A stretch of 64,000 nucleotides of DNA from Candidatus Villigracilis saccharophilus (GTDB lineage Bacteria; Chloroflexota; Anaerolineae; Anaerolineales; Villigracilaceae): the NCBI GenBank assembly GCA_016709305.1, contig JADJNA010000026.1, forward strand, positions 11,737 through 75,736, given 5' to 3'. Position numbers and translations under genes: made by a program. Below are positions 8,664 to 16,886 of this stretch, piece by piece; within the stretch, counting starts at the first letter, position 1, and every line of letters starts with the position of its first letter. The notes below the pieces were generated by a model that saw only the letters and a program-made list of their open reading frames with translations, was not told the origin of the DNA and did no database searches.

Positions 8664-9872
8664 TTAATCCCCCGGCCATCCGATCTGACCCTGCCCCTCC
8701 CGCACCGCCCAGTAGATGATCCCGCCCCAATTCCACGAACGGCCGTAGAGCGGGCTGTTCACACTGTTATTGTTATCCATCCTGCGAATGGTCAGGTTGT
8801 TATCCCAGTACGCGTCGGGTATGCCGTCGTTGTTGATGTCGGCCTTCACGGCATCTGGCAGGTTCTGCACCGCGGATGGCGGGATCTCGCCGTTGTCTCC
8901 GTTGCGCCTCCATTCATAGTCCACAACTTCCATGTGCCCTGTTCCACGATCACAGTTATATCTGCCATTCCGGTTTGGACCGGGCACGCAGTCCTCAATG
9001 GCTGTGTATTCGAAATAGCGCAGTTCCCAAAATAATTTATACGGCGCGCGTCCACGTCCGCTAAACACGGGGATGTCGGAGGGTAGTTCTTCGAGTCCGC
9101 TGATGCTGCCTGCCAGTGTCCCTGCGCCGACGGCGGGATGCGAAGGCACCTCCCATTGGATGATCCCGGGGGGTCCGCCTGCGCCCTGATCCGGTAACAT
9201 CAAGTCGCCGATATACGGCAGCGTGATAAACATTGGACCGGCGGCCCGCAAGGTCAGGGTCAGGCGCAAATTCTGCCAGTCTCCCACATGCGGCGCGGCT
9301 GGTGACCCGCCGCCATAGGATAGATAATTCTTTCCGCCCGAACCCGAGGACTCCAACATGCCACCATTACGGATGGCGGTCGGCCAGCGCACAAGGGTCG
9401 CGGGATAGGGGCGCAGGTCGAGGTAGATCTCCGGAAAAGAAACACGGGCGCTGATGTTCCATTCTGAATTGGTGCAGGTAATGCCGCCCACGCCAGCCGT
9501 GAACCGGTCGCAGGGATTCTGCGGCGCGGGAGCCTGCGGATCGCATGGCAGGTCATCCACCATGTCGCCCCCTGACTCCACGATCTGGCCCGTGCAATTA
9601 TCGACCCAGGCGGGGAAGGCGCTGCAGATGCCGGCCGCGGGATCATAGGCCGTGACTTGATAGACCATGTGCTGGCCGGGTACGCAAGCCCCGCCGCCTT
9701 CTTCATTCCCATCGCCTGGTTCATCGCCGCCGTCGTCATTGCCTCCGATGGTGCAGATGATGCTTCCGTCGGGTTGAAAGGTGCAAGTGGGCGCGGACTG
9801 CGCCTGAACAAAATTCGGCCGGGCGAAAAACGGCAGCAGCCCCAGCAGGATGATCATGAAATAATTCTTCAT
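8664..9872 (-). CDS. Exported protein of the pilus operon, function unknown
   Basis: A 402-residue protein with a clear signal peptide (MKNYFMIILLGLLPFF... to VQAQS) and then an Asp/Glu/Gly-rich linker (about residues 43-60). The mature part has many paired cysteines and ends with ADINNDGIPDAYW, which resembles a dockerin/EF-hand calcium loop. It is the last gene of the operon that starts with the Flp pilin; its start overlaps the previous stop by 4 bases. A pilus-tip or cell-surface role is inferred only from the signal peptide and location. No family was recognised. Confidence 0.7.
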   Translation of the reverse strand: MKNYFMIILLGLLPFFARPNFVQAQSAPTCTFQPDGSIICTIGGNDDGGDEPGDGNEEGGGACVPGQHMVYQVTAYDPAAGICSAFPAWVDNCTGQIVESGGDMVDDLPCDPQAPAPQNPCDRFTAGVGGITCTNSEWNISARVSFPEIYLDLRPYPATLVRWPTAIRNGGMLESSGSGGKNYLSYGGGSPAAPHVGDWQNLRLTLTLRAAGPMFITLPYIGDLMLPDQGAGGPPGIIQWEVPSHPAVGAGTLAGSISGLEELPSDIPVFSGRGRAPYKLFWELRYFEYTAIEDCVPGPNRNGRYNCDRGTGHMEVVDYEWRRNGDNGEIPPSAVQNLPDAVKADINNDGIPDAYWDNNLTIRRMDNNNSVNSPLYGRSWNWGGIIYWAVREGQGQIGWPGD

Positions 9873-10872
9873 TGATTCACCCCGGCAGAGAGTTCATTCA
9901 GGATGAACTGTTTATCATTCTCATCGGTCTGATCCCGCCAGTTTTGCGGCGGTTTTTGCATCAAAAGATGATATGTGCTTCCCAGCCATTTGGTATCCCA
10001 CGGTCTCGTGTCATACATGGCTGCGATGGTTTCGCGTTCATGCGCATTGGCTTCGGGATCTTTGATCCCAAGCCTGGGCTGTTCCTGTGTCCCGATCCAT
10101 ACCCAGAGTCCATCGGCCAGGTAGCCGAAGAGCAGGAATGAGCGGGTGGGCGTGGCCGGTGATGTGTAGATGTGTCCATCGAGTGAATAGATGATGTGGG
10201 TGTTCTCAGCATCTTCCACGACCAGGCAGATCACAGAATACTCACCGCCCCAGGTCTCGATGGTATTTCCAACAACACTGCTGGTTCGGAAGCAGCCGCG
10301 CATGGCGTAGGTGATGGCAGGCTCTCCGTTTGCGTTCAGCCGCCATTCGGTCAGATCAGGATCGGGTGGGATGAAACTGACCGGTACTTCGCCCAGCCCC
10401 TGGCATTGGCCGGGATGGTGACCGCCTGCAACGGTCTCATTGGCATGTCGTCAAATCCAAGCAGTTCTGTTGCCCTGGCGCGGCTGTATCCCTCGCGGAC
10501 GGCGAGCGCCCAGGCTATTGTTTTTTCCAGTCCCTGATATACACAGGCTGGTTGGATGACGTTATAGGTCCGGCTGGCATAGGTCGGTGAGAGCGACCAG
10601 TCGGATGAGTCGCCTGGACATTCGAGAGGCGATCCAGACTCGGGTTGCGCGGCCGCGGTTGCTTCCGGCGCCTGCGTGGATAAGGAAATGGAAACAGGCG
10701 TGGCTTTGACTGTGCTCATCAACAGGTATTGATTGAGCATGGCCATGCCGGAGACCGTGAAAAGCAGGATCAGGATCAGCGCGCTGATGACCGTATAGGC
10801 GCGTGGCTGCCTGAACCCTGCCAGGTCTTTATAAGTCAATCCATCCAGGATCGTTATAAATATCGTCTTCAT
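9869..10872 (-). CDS. Membrane-anchored protein of the pilus operon (frame broken near 10402)
   Basis: Starts at the ATG at 10872, preceded by GGAG. One transmembrane helix (about residues 27-50, VISALILILLFTVSGMAML) is followed by an extracytoplasmic region. The first frame ends at 10351, but the neighbouring frame continues from GLGEVPVSFIPPDPDLTEWR through to 9869. One added base in the GG at 10402-10403 joins ANA to QGLGEVPVSF. The joined protein is about 334 residues. No recognisable domain. It overlaps the exported protein gene downstream by 4 bases and follows the TadG-like gene by 19 bases, so it is part of the pilus operon. Confidence 0.55.
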
Positions 10873-10891
10873 TGTTTGACTCCGAAAAAAA

Positions 10892-11308
10892 CTATTGATC
10901 ACCGCGTGTGACGCCATGCGCCAGATATCCGATCGCGCGCACCGTCACCCAGCGCGTGGGAAGTAAATAGCCTGCGGAACGGGTACGGGCCACGACCAGG
11001 CAGGCCGGACGGTCCTGATGTCTGCCGCAGGAAACAGAGCTAAGTTGCGCATGCCCCGCCCGCTGGGCATTAAAGTACAGGGCGGCGACGCCAGTGCCGG
11101 CCGGGGCCGCGCTGATCGCGCCGTTGGGCAGGACCGTGATCTCCTGCGCGCCGGCGTGCGCGGCCAGGTCAGCCGCCGCCACGGTTTCCATCACCCGCGC
11201 GCTGGTGATCATGGTGTCCAGGATGCCCAGCAGGAACAGGGACATCAAGGGCATCAGGATCGCGAACAACAGGATCGACTGACCGCGTTCACTTCGTTTG
11301 TTCTTCAT
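10892..11308 (-). CDS. TadG-like pseudopilin / Flp pilus assembly protein
   Basis: A 138-residue protein. Its N-terminus, KNKRSERGQSILLFAILMPLM, has the short basic segment, RGQ and long hydrophobic helix that define TadE/TadF/TadG-type pseudopilins. The start at 11308 overlaps the preceding stop as ATGA; another in-frame ATG lies at 11314. The soluble part contains a Cys pair in VSCGRHQDRPAC. TadG proteins sit in the envelope and support Flp pilus assembly. Known TadG proteins are much longer and carry a von Willebrand domain, which is absent here. Confidence 0.7.
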   Translation of the reverse strand: MKNKRSERGQSILLFAILMPLMSLFLLGILDTMITSARVMETVAAADLAAHAGAQEITVLPNGAISAAPAGTGVAALYFNAQRAGHAQLSSVSCGRHQDRPACLVVARTRSAGYLLPTRWVTVRAIGYLAHGVTRGDQ

Positions 11309-11733
11309 TGCCATCTCGCTTTACAGGTTTCGGAACGCGAGATGAACCACTCGCTCTCCCAGCCGCCTGTACCGAGTCCAAGCAATCCATTGAACAAGGT
11401 TGGCGCTTGAAAGGAAACCAGACATCGGCCCGGCAGCCCTGGACCGGCGGGCGGCGAAACCTGCACGCGATAGCTTGCGCCCCGTGTCGCGGACCAATCC
11501 GCGTTCAAGGTTTTCCAGGCCAGGTTGACCGCGTTGCGCTGTGCGCGGGTTGGATCTGGCGACTGTGATAAAAATTGTGAACAGGCGTATGCGGCGGCGG
11601 TTGCAGCCGTGCGGGTGCGATGGACCGGGATCCAGGAGAGAAGCCCGAAAGCCATCAGGATCGCCAGGATGGCAAACAGGGCGGTCTCGGGCAGGGCCTG
11701 ACCGCGTTCATGTTTAGGATGCCAGGCCTTCAT
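11305..11733 (-). CDS. TadE/TadF-like pseudopilin
   Basis: A 142-residue protein with the TadE-type N-terminus HERGQALPETALFAILAIL: charged leader, Gly-Gln, then a helix starting with a conserved Glu. The C-terminal part has two cysteines. Such minor pseudopilins are processed by the TadV-type peptidase and form part of the Flp pilus base. Start and stop overlap the neighbouring genes by 4 bases each, so expression is coupled within the pilin operon. Confidence 0.72.
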   Translation of the reverse strand: MKAWHPKHERGQALPETALFAILAILMAFGLLSWIPVHRTRTAATAAAYACSQFLSQSPDPTRAQRNAVNLAWKTLNADWSATRGASYRVQVSPPAGPGLPGRCLVSFQAPTLFNGLLGLGTGGWESEWFISRSETCKARWQ

Positions 11734-12119
11734 TCAACGCCCCCGTTGGGAGGACCGGGATAGAAGCGCCACAGCCGAAAATAATTGGCAGCGCGCTGGG
11801 CCTCTGTCAGGCGGATGCCGAAAATCCAGCTGCGCGAGTCTTCCACGCTGATCAATGAACGCACCTGACGCGCTCCGCTCTGACCCGCGTTGATCCGATG
11901 CGCGAGGTCCGGCCACAGAACATTTTCACGCGCGTGTTCTGTCATGGGCGTATCGTAGGATCCGCTGGCAACCCCGGTGATGAACACGCCCCAGTCTGTC
12001 GAGGCGGAACGAAAGGCGTAGAAGGCGGCGAAGGTCATGCCAAACAACAACAGGATCAGGATCGGCATGACGAACGCGAACTCTGCCAGCGCCTGGCCCT
12101 TTTCCTTCCTGCGCTTCAT
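11730..12119 (-). CDS. tadE: TadE-like pseudopilin
   Basis: A 129-residue protein with the clearest TadE signature of the set: KEKGQALAEFAFVMPILILLLFGM, with the conserved Glu at position 5 after the Gly of the leader. The remainder is a small soluble domain. It begins directly after the stop of the Flp pilin gene (no gap) and overlaps the next pseudopilin by 4 bases. It is a minor pilin of the Tad machine; no TadA ATPase, RcpA secretin or TadB is visible in the window. Confidence 0.8.
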   Translation of the reverse strand: MKRRKEKGQALAEFAFVMPILILLLFGMTFAAFYAFRSASTDWGVFITGVASGSYDTPMTEHARENVLWPDLAHRINAGQSGARQVRSLISVEDSRSWIFGIRLTEAQRAANYFRLWRFYPGPPNGGVE

Positions 12120-12299
12120 TTATCCTCCCCGCGCCATTCGCAGCGCTTGAATGCCAGCTTCAAAAGCGGCGATCAATTCATTGCGGTAGCGGGCGATCAC
12201 GGCGATTGCCACCACGCCGACCGCGCCAAGGATCAGAGCATATTCAGCAAAGTCCTGGCCATCTTCCTCGCGCACAAAACGTTTGATTTTGTTTAACAT
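12120..12299 (-). CDS. flp: Flp/Fap-type major pilin (59 aa)
   Basis: A 59-residue ORF from ATG at 12299 to TAA at 12120, with a strong AGGAG 8 bases upstream. The sequence begins MLNKIKRFVREEDGQDFAEY and continues with one hydrophobic helix. EDGQDFAEYALILG matches the Flp pilin motif (Gly before the cleaved bond, Glu-Tyr at positions 5-6 of the mature protein, although the residue before the Gly-Gln-Asp segment is unusual). Length and position at the head of the TadE-type gene set fit Flp pilins. The product would be processed by the prepilin peptidase at 3114-3509. It is preceded by a terminator-like hairpin in its leader. Confidence 0.85.
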   Translation of the reverse strand: MLNKIKRFVREEDGQDFAEYALILGAVGVVAIAVIARYRNELIAAFEAGIQALRMARGG

Positions 12300-12312
12300 G
12301 GGATTCTCCTTT

Positions 12313-12356
12313 TAAATAAAAAATATCGGCTGACAGAATGTTCTGTCAGCCGATAT
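12313..12356 (-). promoter_or_regulatory. Terminator-like hairpin in the pilin leader
   Basis: A 16-bp perfect inverted repeat (12323-12338 with 12341-12356; core GGCTGACAGAA) with a 2-base loop. On the minus strand it is followed by a T-rich tract and then the pilin Shine-Dalgarno sequence. It fits an intrinsic terminator or attenuator in front of the pilin operon, since no minus-strand gene lies just upstream. Confidence 0.6.
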
Positions 12357-12524
12357 GATATATAGCTGTGGTTGGGGGTATGCTTTCTCTGTCGCTATGG
12401 ATGTCGTTTGCTCCAGCTTTTTGCTGCGTCATCCGTCAATTTCAGCGCTCACCTGAGGCCTGTCGAAAGTCCAATGGTGAAGCAAGGCATGCTGTCAAGG
12501 AAAGTTAAGAAATCCGTTTTCTTG

Positions 12525-12571
12525 TTTTATACAGGATAATATACAATATATGTATATTATCCTGTATAAAA
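12525..12571. repeat. Perfect 21-bp inverted repeat, 5-base spacer
   Basis: Arms 12525-12545 and 12551-12571 are exact reverse complements (core TTATACAGGATAA), AT-rich, separated by ATATA. It lies in the 830-base gap between the pilin start and the cyclase, which otherwise holds the leader hairpin, a tadC-end remnant and the cyclase promoter. It could be an operator, a cruciform or a bidirectional terminator. Confidence 0.7.
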
Positions 12572-12580
12572 ATGTTTCCG

Positions 12581-12599
12581 TCAGGCCGTTTAGAACATC
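12581..12599. repeat. 19-bp direct repeat, left copy (tadC 3'-end remnant)
   Basis: TCAGGCCGTTTAGAACATC occurs here and at 14863-14881. On the minus strand the neighbouring bases here read P-L-G-A-M-M-F-stop, close to the TadC C-terminus (PFMGAGMF-stop), so it is a degenerate copy of the end of tadC. Confidence 0.65.
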
Positions 12600-13002
12600 A
12601 TCGCGCCAAGGGGGGTCGCACGCCGACGTAGAATCAGCAATATGGATATTCCGCATTCCTAGCCTGTCATCATAAAAACAGTCATTTCAGCCGGAATAAT
12701 GCGCCACGAATTTATCTTCCAGTCAGCGTGTTGATCATCAGAAAATTACGTTATGTGGTGATGAAGCTCTCGGCAAAATATCCGTATCAAGACGTATATA
12801 AAAACTGCGTTTCCTGAGAAGATTGTGTTGAATATTCCGGTGCTGGTCCCAGCGTGTTTTATGAGGCCCAGCTACCATTCCCACTATCCTGATTATTAAG
12901 AATTGCCTGTAAGATTCAGTGTCATTGTGGAGCCGAAAATGCTATACTGTAAAAAATATTTTCAAACCTTCGCCGATTGAAATAAATGGGGAGTATTTTA
13001 TT

Positions 13003-13030
13003 TTGACATGCAATTCAGGTTGTATATAAT
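13003..13030 (+). promoter_or_regulatory. Sigma-70-type promoter of the diguanylate cyclase
   Basis: TTGACA (13003-13008), 16-base spacer, TATAAT (13025-13030). The leader to the TTG start is about 95 bases and contains a CTGTGCG/CGCACAG stem (13084-13109) just before the ribosome binding site. Confidence 0.75.
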
Positions 13031-13130
13031 GAATTGAGAAGGTGTCGAGCTTTTCATCCATAATTGATGATTGAATACGTGCACTGTGCGTGGCCTGTCG
13101 TGCGCACAGGATACGCAGGAGAATAATTCA

Positions 13131-14681
13131 TTGGATTTTACTACCCTGGCGATTGTGTTATTCATTTCCAATCTCCTTCAAATCACTGCACTGATCGTTC
13201 AGATGAAACTGGCAACCCGTTACAGTGGCACGGGTTGGTGGACCTTGGGTATTGGATTCATCGCGCTGGGGTTTCTCGCGATGTTTCTGCGAGCCTTGCC
13301 TGGATTGACTGCGATTGGCGTCTTTGCCAATAATTTGTTTTTTGTGGGTGGGCATATTCTGTTCTACACGGGTGTTATGCGTTTTTTTGAGCTCCGCGAA
13401 CGCAGCCGGGTACTGATAGTCTTTCTGGCCGCCTATGTTGTAGTGGATTTCTTCTTCGTCTTTATCTATGACCACATTATTTGGCGTGGATCGATTTTAT
13501 ATCTTACCATTGCGGGTTTATCGTTCCTGACTGCCTGGTCGCTCTGGAAGTATAGGCCAAGCTCTCTGGCAGCCTCGTCCAACTTTTTGGCGGTGGCGTT
13601 CATCCTGCATGGATTGGTGTTTGTGATCGGGTTTGCGTTGGTGCTACTTGCTCCGCCCGCCGCCAACAGCCCGACAGCCAGAAATCCCGCTCAGGTTCTT
13701 GGGATCCTTGATGGTTTGATCGCCACTACCTTATGGACTTTCGGATTTGTTTTGATGGTCACTCAGCGTTTGAACGTCGCCGAGCGCCAGACGCGTAAGG
13801 AATTTGAGTTGATTTTCTATGCCAGCCCCGATGCGGTGATCCTGTCGCGTATGGAAGACGGTTACCTGGTCGAAGTGAATGATGGTTTCGCGACTCTGAG
13901 TGGTTTCAGCCGCGAGGAGGCGCTTGGCAATTACTCAATGGAGGGTCTCCATTTCTGGAAATCCCAGGCCGATCGGCAGCGGATGCTGGACGAGCTGAGC
14001 CTGAACGGCACATGCAAGGACCTGGAGTTTGAATTCCGTCGCAAAGATGGCAGTGGGTTGACCGCTGTCTTATCGGCGCGCCTGGTCATGGTGCGCGGCC
14101 AGCCTCATATACTGAGCGTGGTGCATGATGTGACCGAGCGCAAATTGCTCGAGATACGCCTGCAGAAACAGGCCTCCACAGATGTCTTGACTGGGGCTGC
14201 CAACCGCCGCTTCTTTATCGAGTCCGCAGGTTATGAACTCCAGCAAGCGCAGCACCTGAACCGGCCGCTATCGGTGGCCTTGATCGATCTGGACCATTTT
14301 AAACAGGTCAACGATAACTTTGGGCACACAGAAGGTGACCATGTACTGGTGGAATTTACGCGGTTGTGCGAACAGAATATCCGCGATGGCGACATTCTGG
14401 CGCGTTTCGGTGGTGATGAATTTGCAATGCTACTGCCCAACTCAGATGTGACACAGGCAGTCGCTGTTGCCGAACGTATTCAACTTGCACTGGTTACCCC
14501 GGTCCTTACCACCGGGAATGTACCCCTTGTGGTCACGATCAGCGTGGGTATTGCCGAGGTGCGCAGCAAGCCCGAAACGCTCGATGAAATCCTGGCCCGC
14601 GCTGACCAGGCGCTGTACCGCGTCAAGGCGTCTGGGCGCAATCGTATAGAAATCTATCAGGAAGCAGTCCCGAATTTATAA
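13131..14681 (+). CDS. Membrane PAS-GGDEF diguanylate cyclase
   Basis: Makes cyclic di-GMP from two GTP. A TTG at 13131 preceded by AGGAG at 9 bases is preferred over the TTG at 13071 with no such site; this gives 516 residues. Order: an N-terminal membrane region of about six or seven helices (to about residue 215), a PAS domain (YASPDAVILSRMEDGYLVEVNDGF, split by the usual sensor pattern, about 225-340) and a GGDEF domain (about 350-510). The active site reads RFGGDEFAML, intact, and RDGD five residues upstream is a complete inhibitory I-site, so the enzyme should be active and feedback-controlled. It is the only plus-strand gene between the two pilus operons. Control of pilus function by c-di-GMP is plausible. 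Confidence 0.9.
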   Translation: MDFTTLAIVLFISNLLQITALIVQMKLATRYSGTGWWTLGIGFIALGFLAMFLRALPGLTAIGVFANNLFFVGGHILFYTGVMRFFELRERSRVLIVFLAAYVVVDFFFVFIYDHIIWRGSILYLTIAGLSFLTAWSLWKYRPSSLAASSNFLAVAFILHGLVFVIGFALVLLAPPAANSPTARNPAQVLGILDGLIATTLWTFGFVLMVTQRLNVAERQTRKEFELIFYASPDAVILSRMEDGYLVEVNDGFATLSGFSREEALGNYSMEGLHFWKSQADRQRMLDELSLNGTCKDLEFEFRRKDGSGLTAVLSARLVMVRGQPHILSVVHDVTERKLLEIRLQKQASTDVLTGAANRRFFIESAGYELQQAQHLNRPLSVALIDLDHFKQVNDNFGHTEGDHVLVEFTRLCEQNIRDGDILARFGGDEFAMLLPNSDVTQAVAVAERIQLALVTPVLTTGNVPLVVTISVGIAEVRSKPETLDEILARADQALYRVKASGRNRIEIYQEAVPNL

Positions 14682-14862
14682 TTACTGCGAACGCAGCGTA
14701 TTCGCCATCGAAAAAATTTGTAACAAATCGACCAGGGCGCCTTGTGCAAGTGGTTATTTGAGCGCTCCCTCCCCCACCACAACCCGTTCATACTCATATA
14801 CCCATTTTTCCCTCTGGAGCAACGTACCGGATTCGGGTATATCATTTAAAAAAATATTCTCT

Positions 14863-14881
14863 TCAGGCCGTTTAGAACATC
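14863..14881. repeat. 19-bp direct repeat, right copy (tadC 3' end)
   Basis: Same 19 bases as 12581-12599, here spanning the last codons and stop of tadC. The two copies flank the 2.3-kb segment that carries the diguanylate cyclase. Confidence 0.65.
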
Positions 14882-15753
14882 CCCGCGCCCATGAAGGGTG
14901 CGATGATCGCCAGCACCAGGCCCATCACGGCCATCACACCGAACAAGCCGGCCCGCTGCCGCACCAGTGCCGCTCTGGCCTCCGTGATTTCCACCACGCT
15001 GCGATGAACAGACTCCTGCAGGCCCTGCACACTCGACAGCAGCGGACGATTATTGGCGAAGAAATCATGAATGTCGCGCAGGAATAGATTGGCTTCCACA
15101 TCCGCGGGATCCGGCAGGTGCGCGCGGGTCACTTCAATCGCCTTCGTGAAATCCTCCACCTCCATGCGCGCCACCAGCAGCCCGAGCAGATTGCAGAACG
15201 GACCGCCAACGGCCGATGCGCGCCGCAGGGCTTCCTGTACGCCGACCCCGGAAGATAATAACGAACCCAGGACCGACAACCCGATCAACATGTTGTTGCG
15301 CAGTCCCTCCGCGCGTTTTTTCGCGAGAGTCTTCAAGCGTACATACGGCCGCCTCAGACCCAGGAATATAAAGATCAACGCGATCACTGGCGCGGCCACG
15401 GGCATGTTCATCGAGGCGATCGCGCCGGCCAGCAATCCACCCACTGTCAGGAAGATCGTGAAGTCGCGCATGGCGACCGCGTAGAATTCACCGGGCGAGT
15501 CATACGGATAGCCGGCCTGTCTCAACATGCTGACCACATCCGCCATGTTCACGGCCTGATCGGGATCAAAGCGCCCCGGCCAGAGCGCGATCAACAAGGC
15601 TTCCCAGGTGGAGCGCTTCTGGATCGGACGGGAGGGTTGCAGGTTCATCAAACGGTTGTTGCCAAAAGTGCTAAACGCGGATTGGAAAGCCGAGAGCAGT
15701 TCGAACGCCAGCACGCTGACACTGAGCGCGCCAAGAAAGGCAAAAAAGGTCAT
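14872..15753 (-). CDS. tadC: TadC-like inner-membrane platform protein (T2SSF family)
   Basis: A 293-residue protein of the type II secretion F/TadC family. It has an N-terminal helix, then two hydrophobic segments (about residues 95-145). The central GLRNNMLIGLSVLGSLLSSGVGVQEALRRAS is the typical T2SSF helical motif, and a terminal helix LFGVMAVMGLVLAIIAPFMGAGMF closes the protein. TadB and TadC form the inner-membrane base of the Flp pilus. Only one such gene is visible. It overlaps the zinc-ribbon gene upstream by 4 bases and is the last gene of the operon that starts with the partition genes. Confidence 0.82.
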   Translation of the reverse strand: MTFFAFLGALSVSVLAFELLSAFQSAFSTFGNNRLMNLQPSRPIQKRSTWEALLIALWPGRFDPDQAVNMADVVSMLRQAGYPYDSPGEFYAVAMRDFTIFLTVGGLLAGAIASMNMPVAAPVIALIFIFLGLRRPYVRLKTLAKKRAEGLRNNMLIGLSVLGSLLSSGVGVQEALRRASAVGGPFCNLLGLLVARMEVEDFTKAIEVTRAHLPDPADVEANLFLRDIHDFFANNRPLLSSVQGLQESVHRSVVEITEARAALVRQRAGLFGVMAVMGLVLAIIAPFMGAGMF

Positions 15754-16886
15754 GGGGTTTCTCCTTGTGCAAGATCACTGCGGAAGTTTAATAATTTTTG
15801 CAGATGGGTATCGCCCGGCTGTCGTCTGCGGAAGGGTTTTGAAAACAGGCTGCTCTGCAGCGCGTGCATGTGGTCCATGTTGCGGGTCACATGCGCGGGC
15901 GGACGCGGCCTGGCATCCTGCAAGGCGCCGCTGCCGCTCTCCCAGGTCTCACCGCCATATTCGCGCGGCCAGAGCGGATAGGCGGCCATGTCCCATGCAG
16001 GCAGGTGGTTATTCTTCCAGGCGCGATGCCAGCGCCAGAAGGCCTCAAAGCGTGCAGCCCACAGACCCCAGACCAGGTCGATCCGCATGGCCTCATCGCG
16101 CAGCAGTCCGAGCGTTTCGCTGCAGTGATGACAGATCGGGATGGCGTTCTCCGGACGCTGGTAGCGCCAGGTGATCTCGACCGGTGAGTTCCGCGATGGA
16201 CGCAGGATCGGATGCCAGGAGCCGGGCTTGCCGCAGCGCATGCATTCGTGCGGAAATTCATGCTGCCAGGGGATGCCGGCCACCGAGGCGGCCACCAGTT
16301 CATCCAGATAGGGAGCTTCGGCTCGCAGGACCAGATGCGACAGGCGCACCGCGTTGTGTGGAATGCTCCAGGAGTCGCAGAAGTCCAGAAGAAACCCCGC
16401 CGAACTCACGATCTGGCCGCGTTCCCAGGCTTCGAATTTTCTGCGTTGAATGGTGGTCCTGATCCGGCCGTGATGGGCATCGCGGATGCGGCGCATGTCG
16501 GCCACGGCTTCTGATAACAGCGCGAACAACAGGCTGTCCATGCCGGTGCCCGGATCGATCGCACCGCTCTGGGGCAGGTCGGGGGCAACCGAAAGGATGG
16601 TCTGGATAAAAGGGCTGATATCAATTTTGGGCCCGCATTCAAGCACATACCGGCAGGGGGGCATTTTGATGAATCTCCATTTTGAAATGATGTCATCAAA
16701 CAAAACCTGCCCGTCTGAACTCAACCCAACCATCCGCATCGGCGGGCAGAAAAATGTGTGGAATGTTCTGGCGGCTTCCGTTGGATAGACAAAGGCCAGC
16801 AGGTCGCGCTTAAGATCCCGCATGAACATCGCGCCCAGTGCGCGTTGATCGGAACTGACCAGGAAATGCAGTCGGATGTTATTCAT
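15750..16886 (-). CDS. Zinc-ribbon protein of unknown function in the rep-tadC operon
   Basis: A 378-residue soluble protein, starting at the ATG at 16886 that overlaps the rep stop by 8 bases. Residues about 220-265 carry two Cys pairs, ECMRCGKPGSW and ICHHCSETLG, spaced like a zinc ribbon. The C-terminal region is rich in Trp and Arg. No family was recognised. Its place between a replication-initiator-like gene and tadC, coupled to both by overlapping start and stop codons, suggests a role in the element rather than housekeeping. Confidence 0.65.
   Translation of the reverse strand: MNNIRLHFLVSSDQRALGAMFMRDLKRDLLAFVYPTEAARTFHTFFCPPMRMVGLSSDGQVLFDDIISKWRFIKMPPCRYVLECGPKIDISPFIQTILSVAPDLPQSGAIDPGTGMDSLLFALLSEAVADMRRIRDAHHGRIRTTIQRRKFEAWERGQIVSSAGFLLDFCDSWSIPHNAVRLSHLVLRAEAPYLDELVAASVAGIPWQHEFPHECMRCGKPGSWHPILRPSRNSPVEITWRYQRPENAIPICHHCSETLGLLRDEAMRIDLVWGLWAARFEAFWRWHRAWKNNHLPAWDMAAYPLWPREYGGETWESGSGALQDARPRPPAHVTRNMDHMHALQSSLFSKPFRRRQPGDTHLQKLLNFRSDLAQGETP

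Noticed and set aside
13031..13130. c-di-GMP riboswitch in the cyclase leader
   Set aside because: The leader is only about 95 bases and, apart from one stem, shows no clear GEMM-type conserved bases.
14872..15753. General type II secretion GspF instead of TadC
   Set aside because: The length, single T2SSF unit and neighbourhood of Flp pilin and TadE-type genes fit TadC; no other gsp genes are present.
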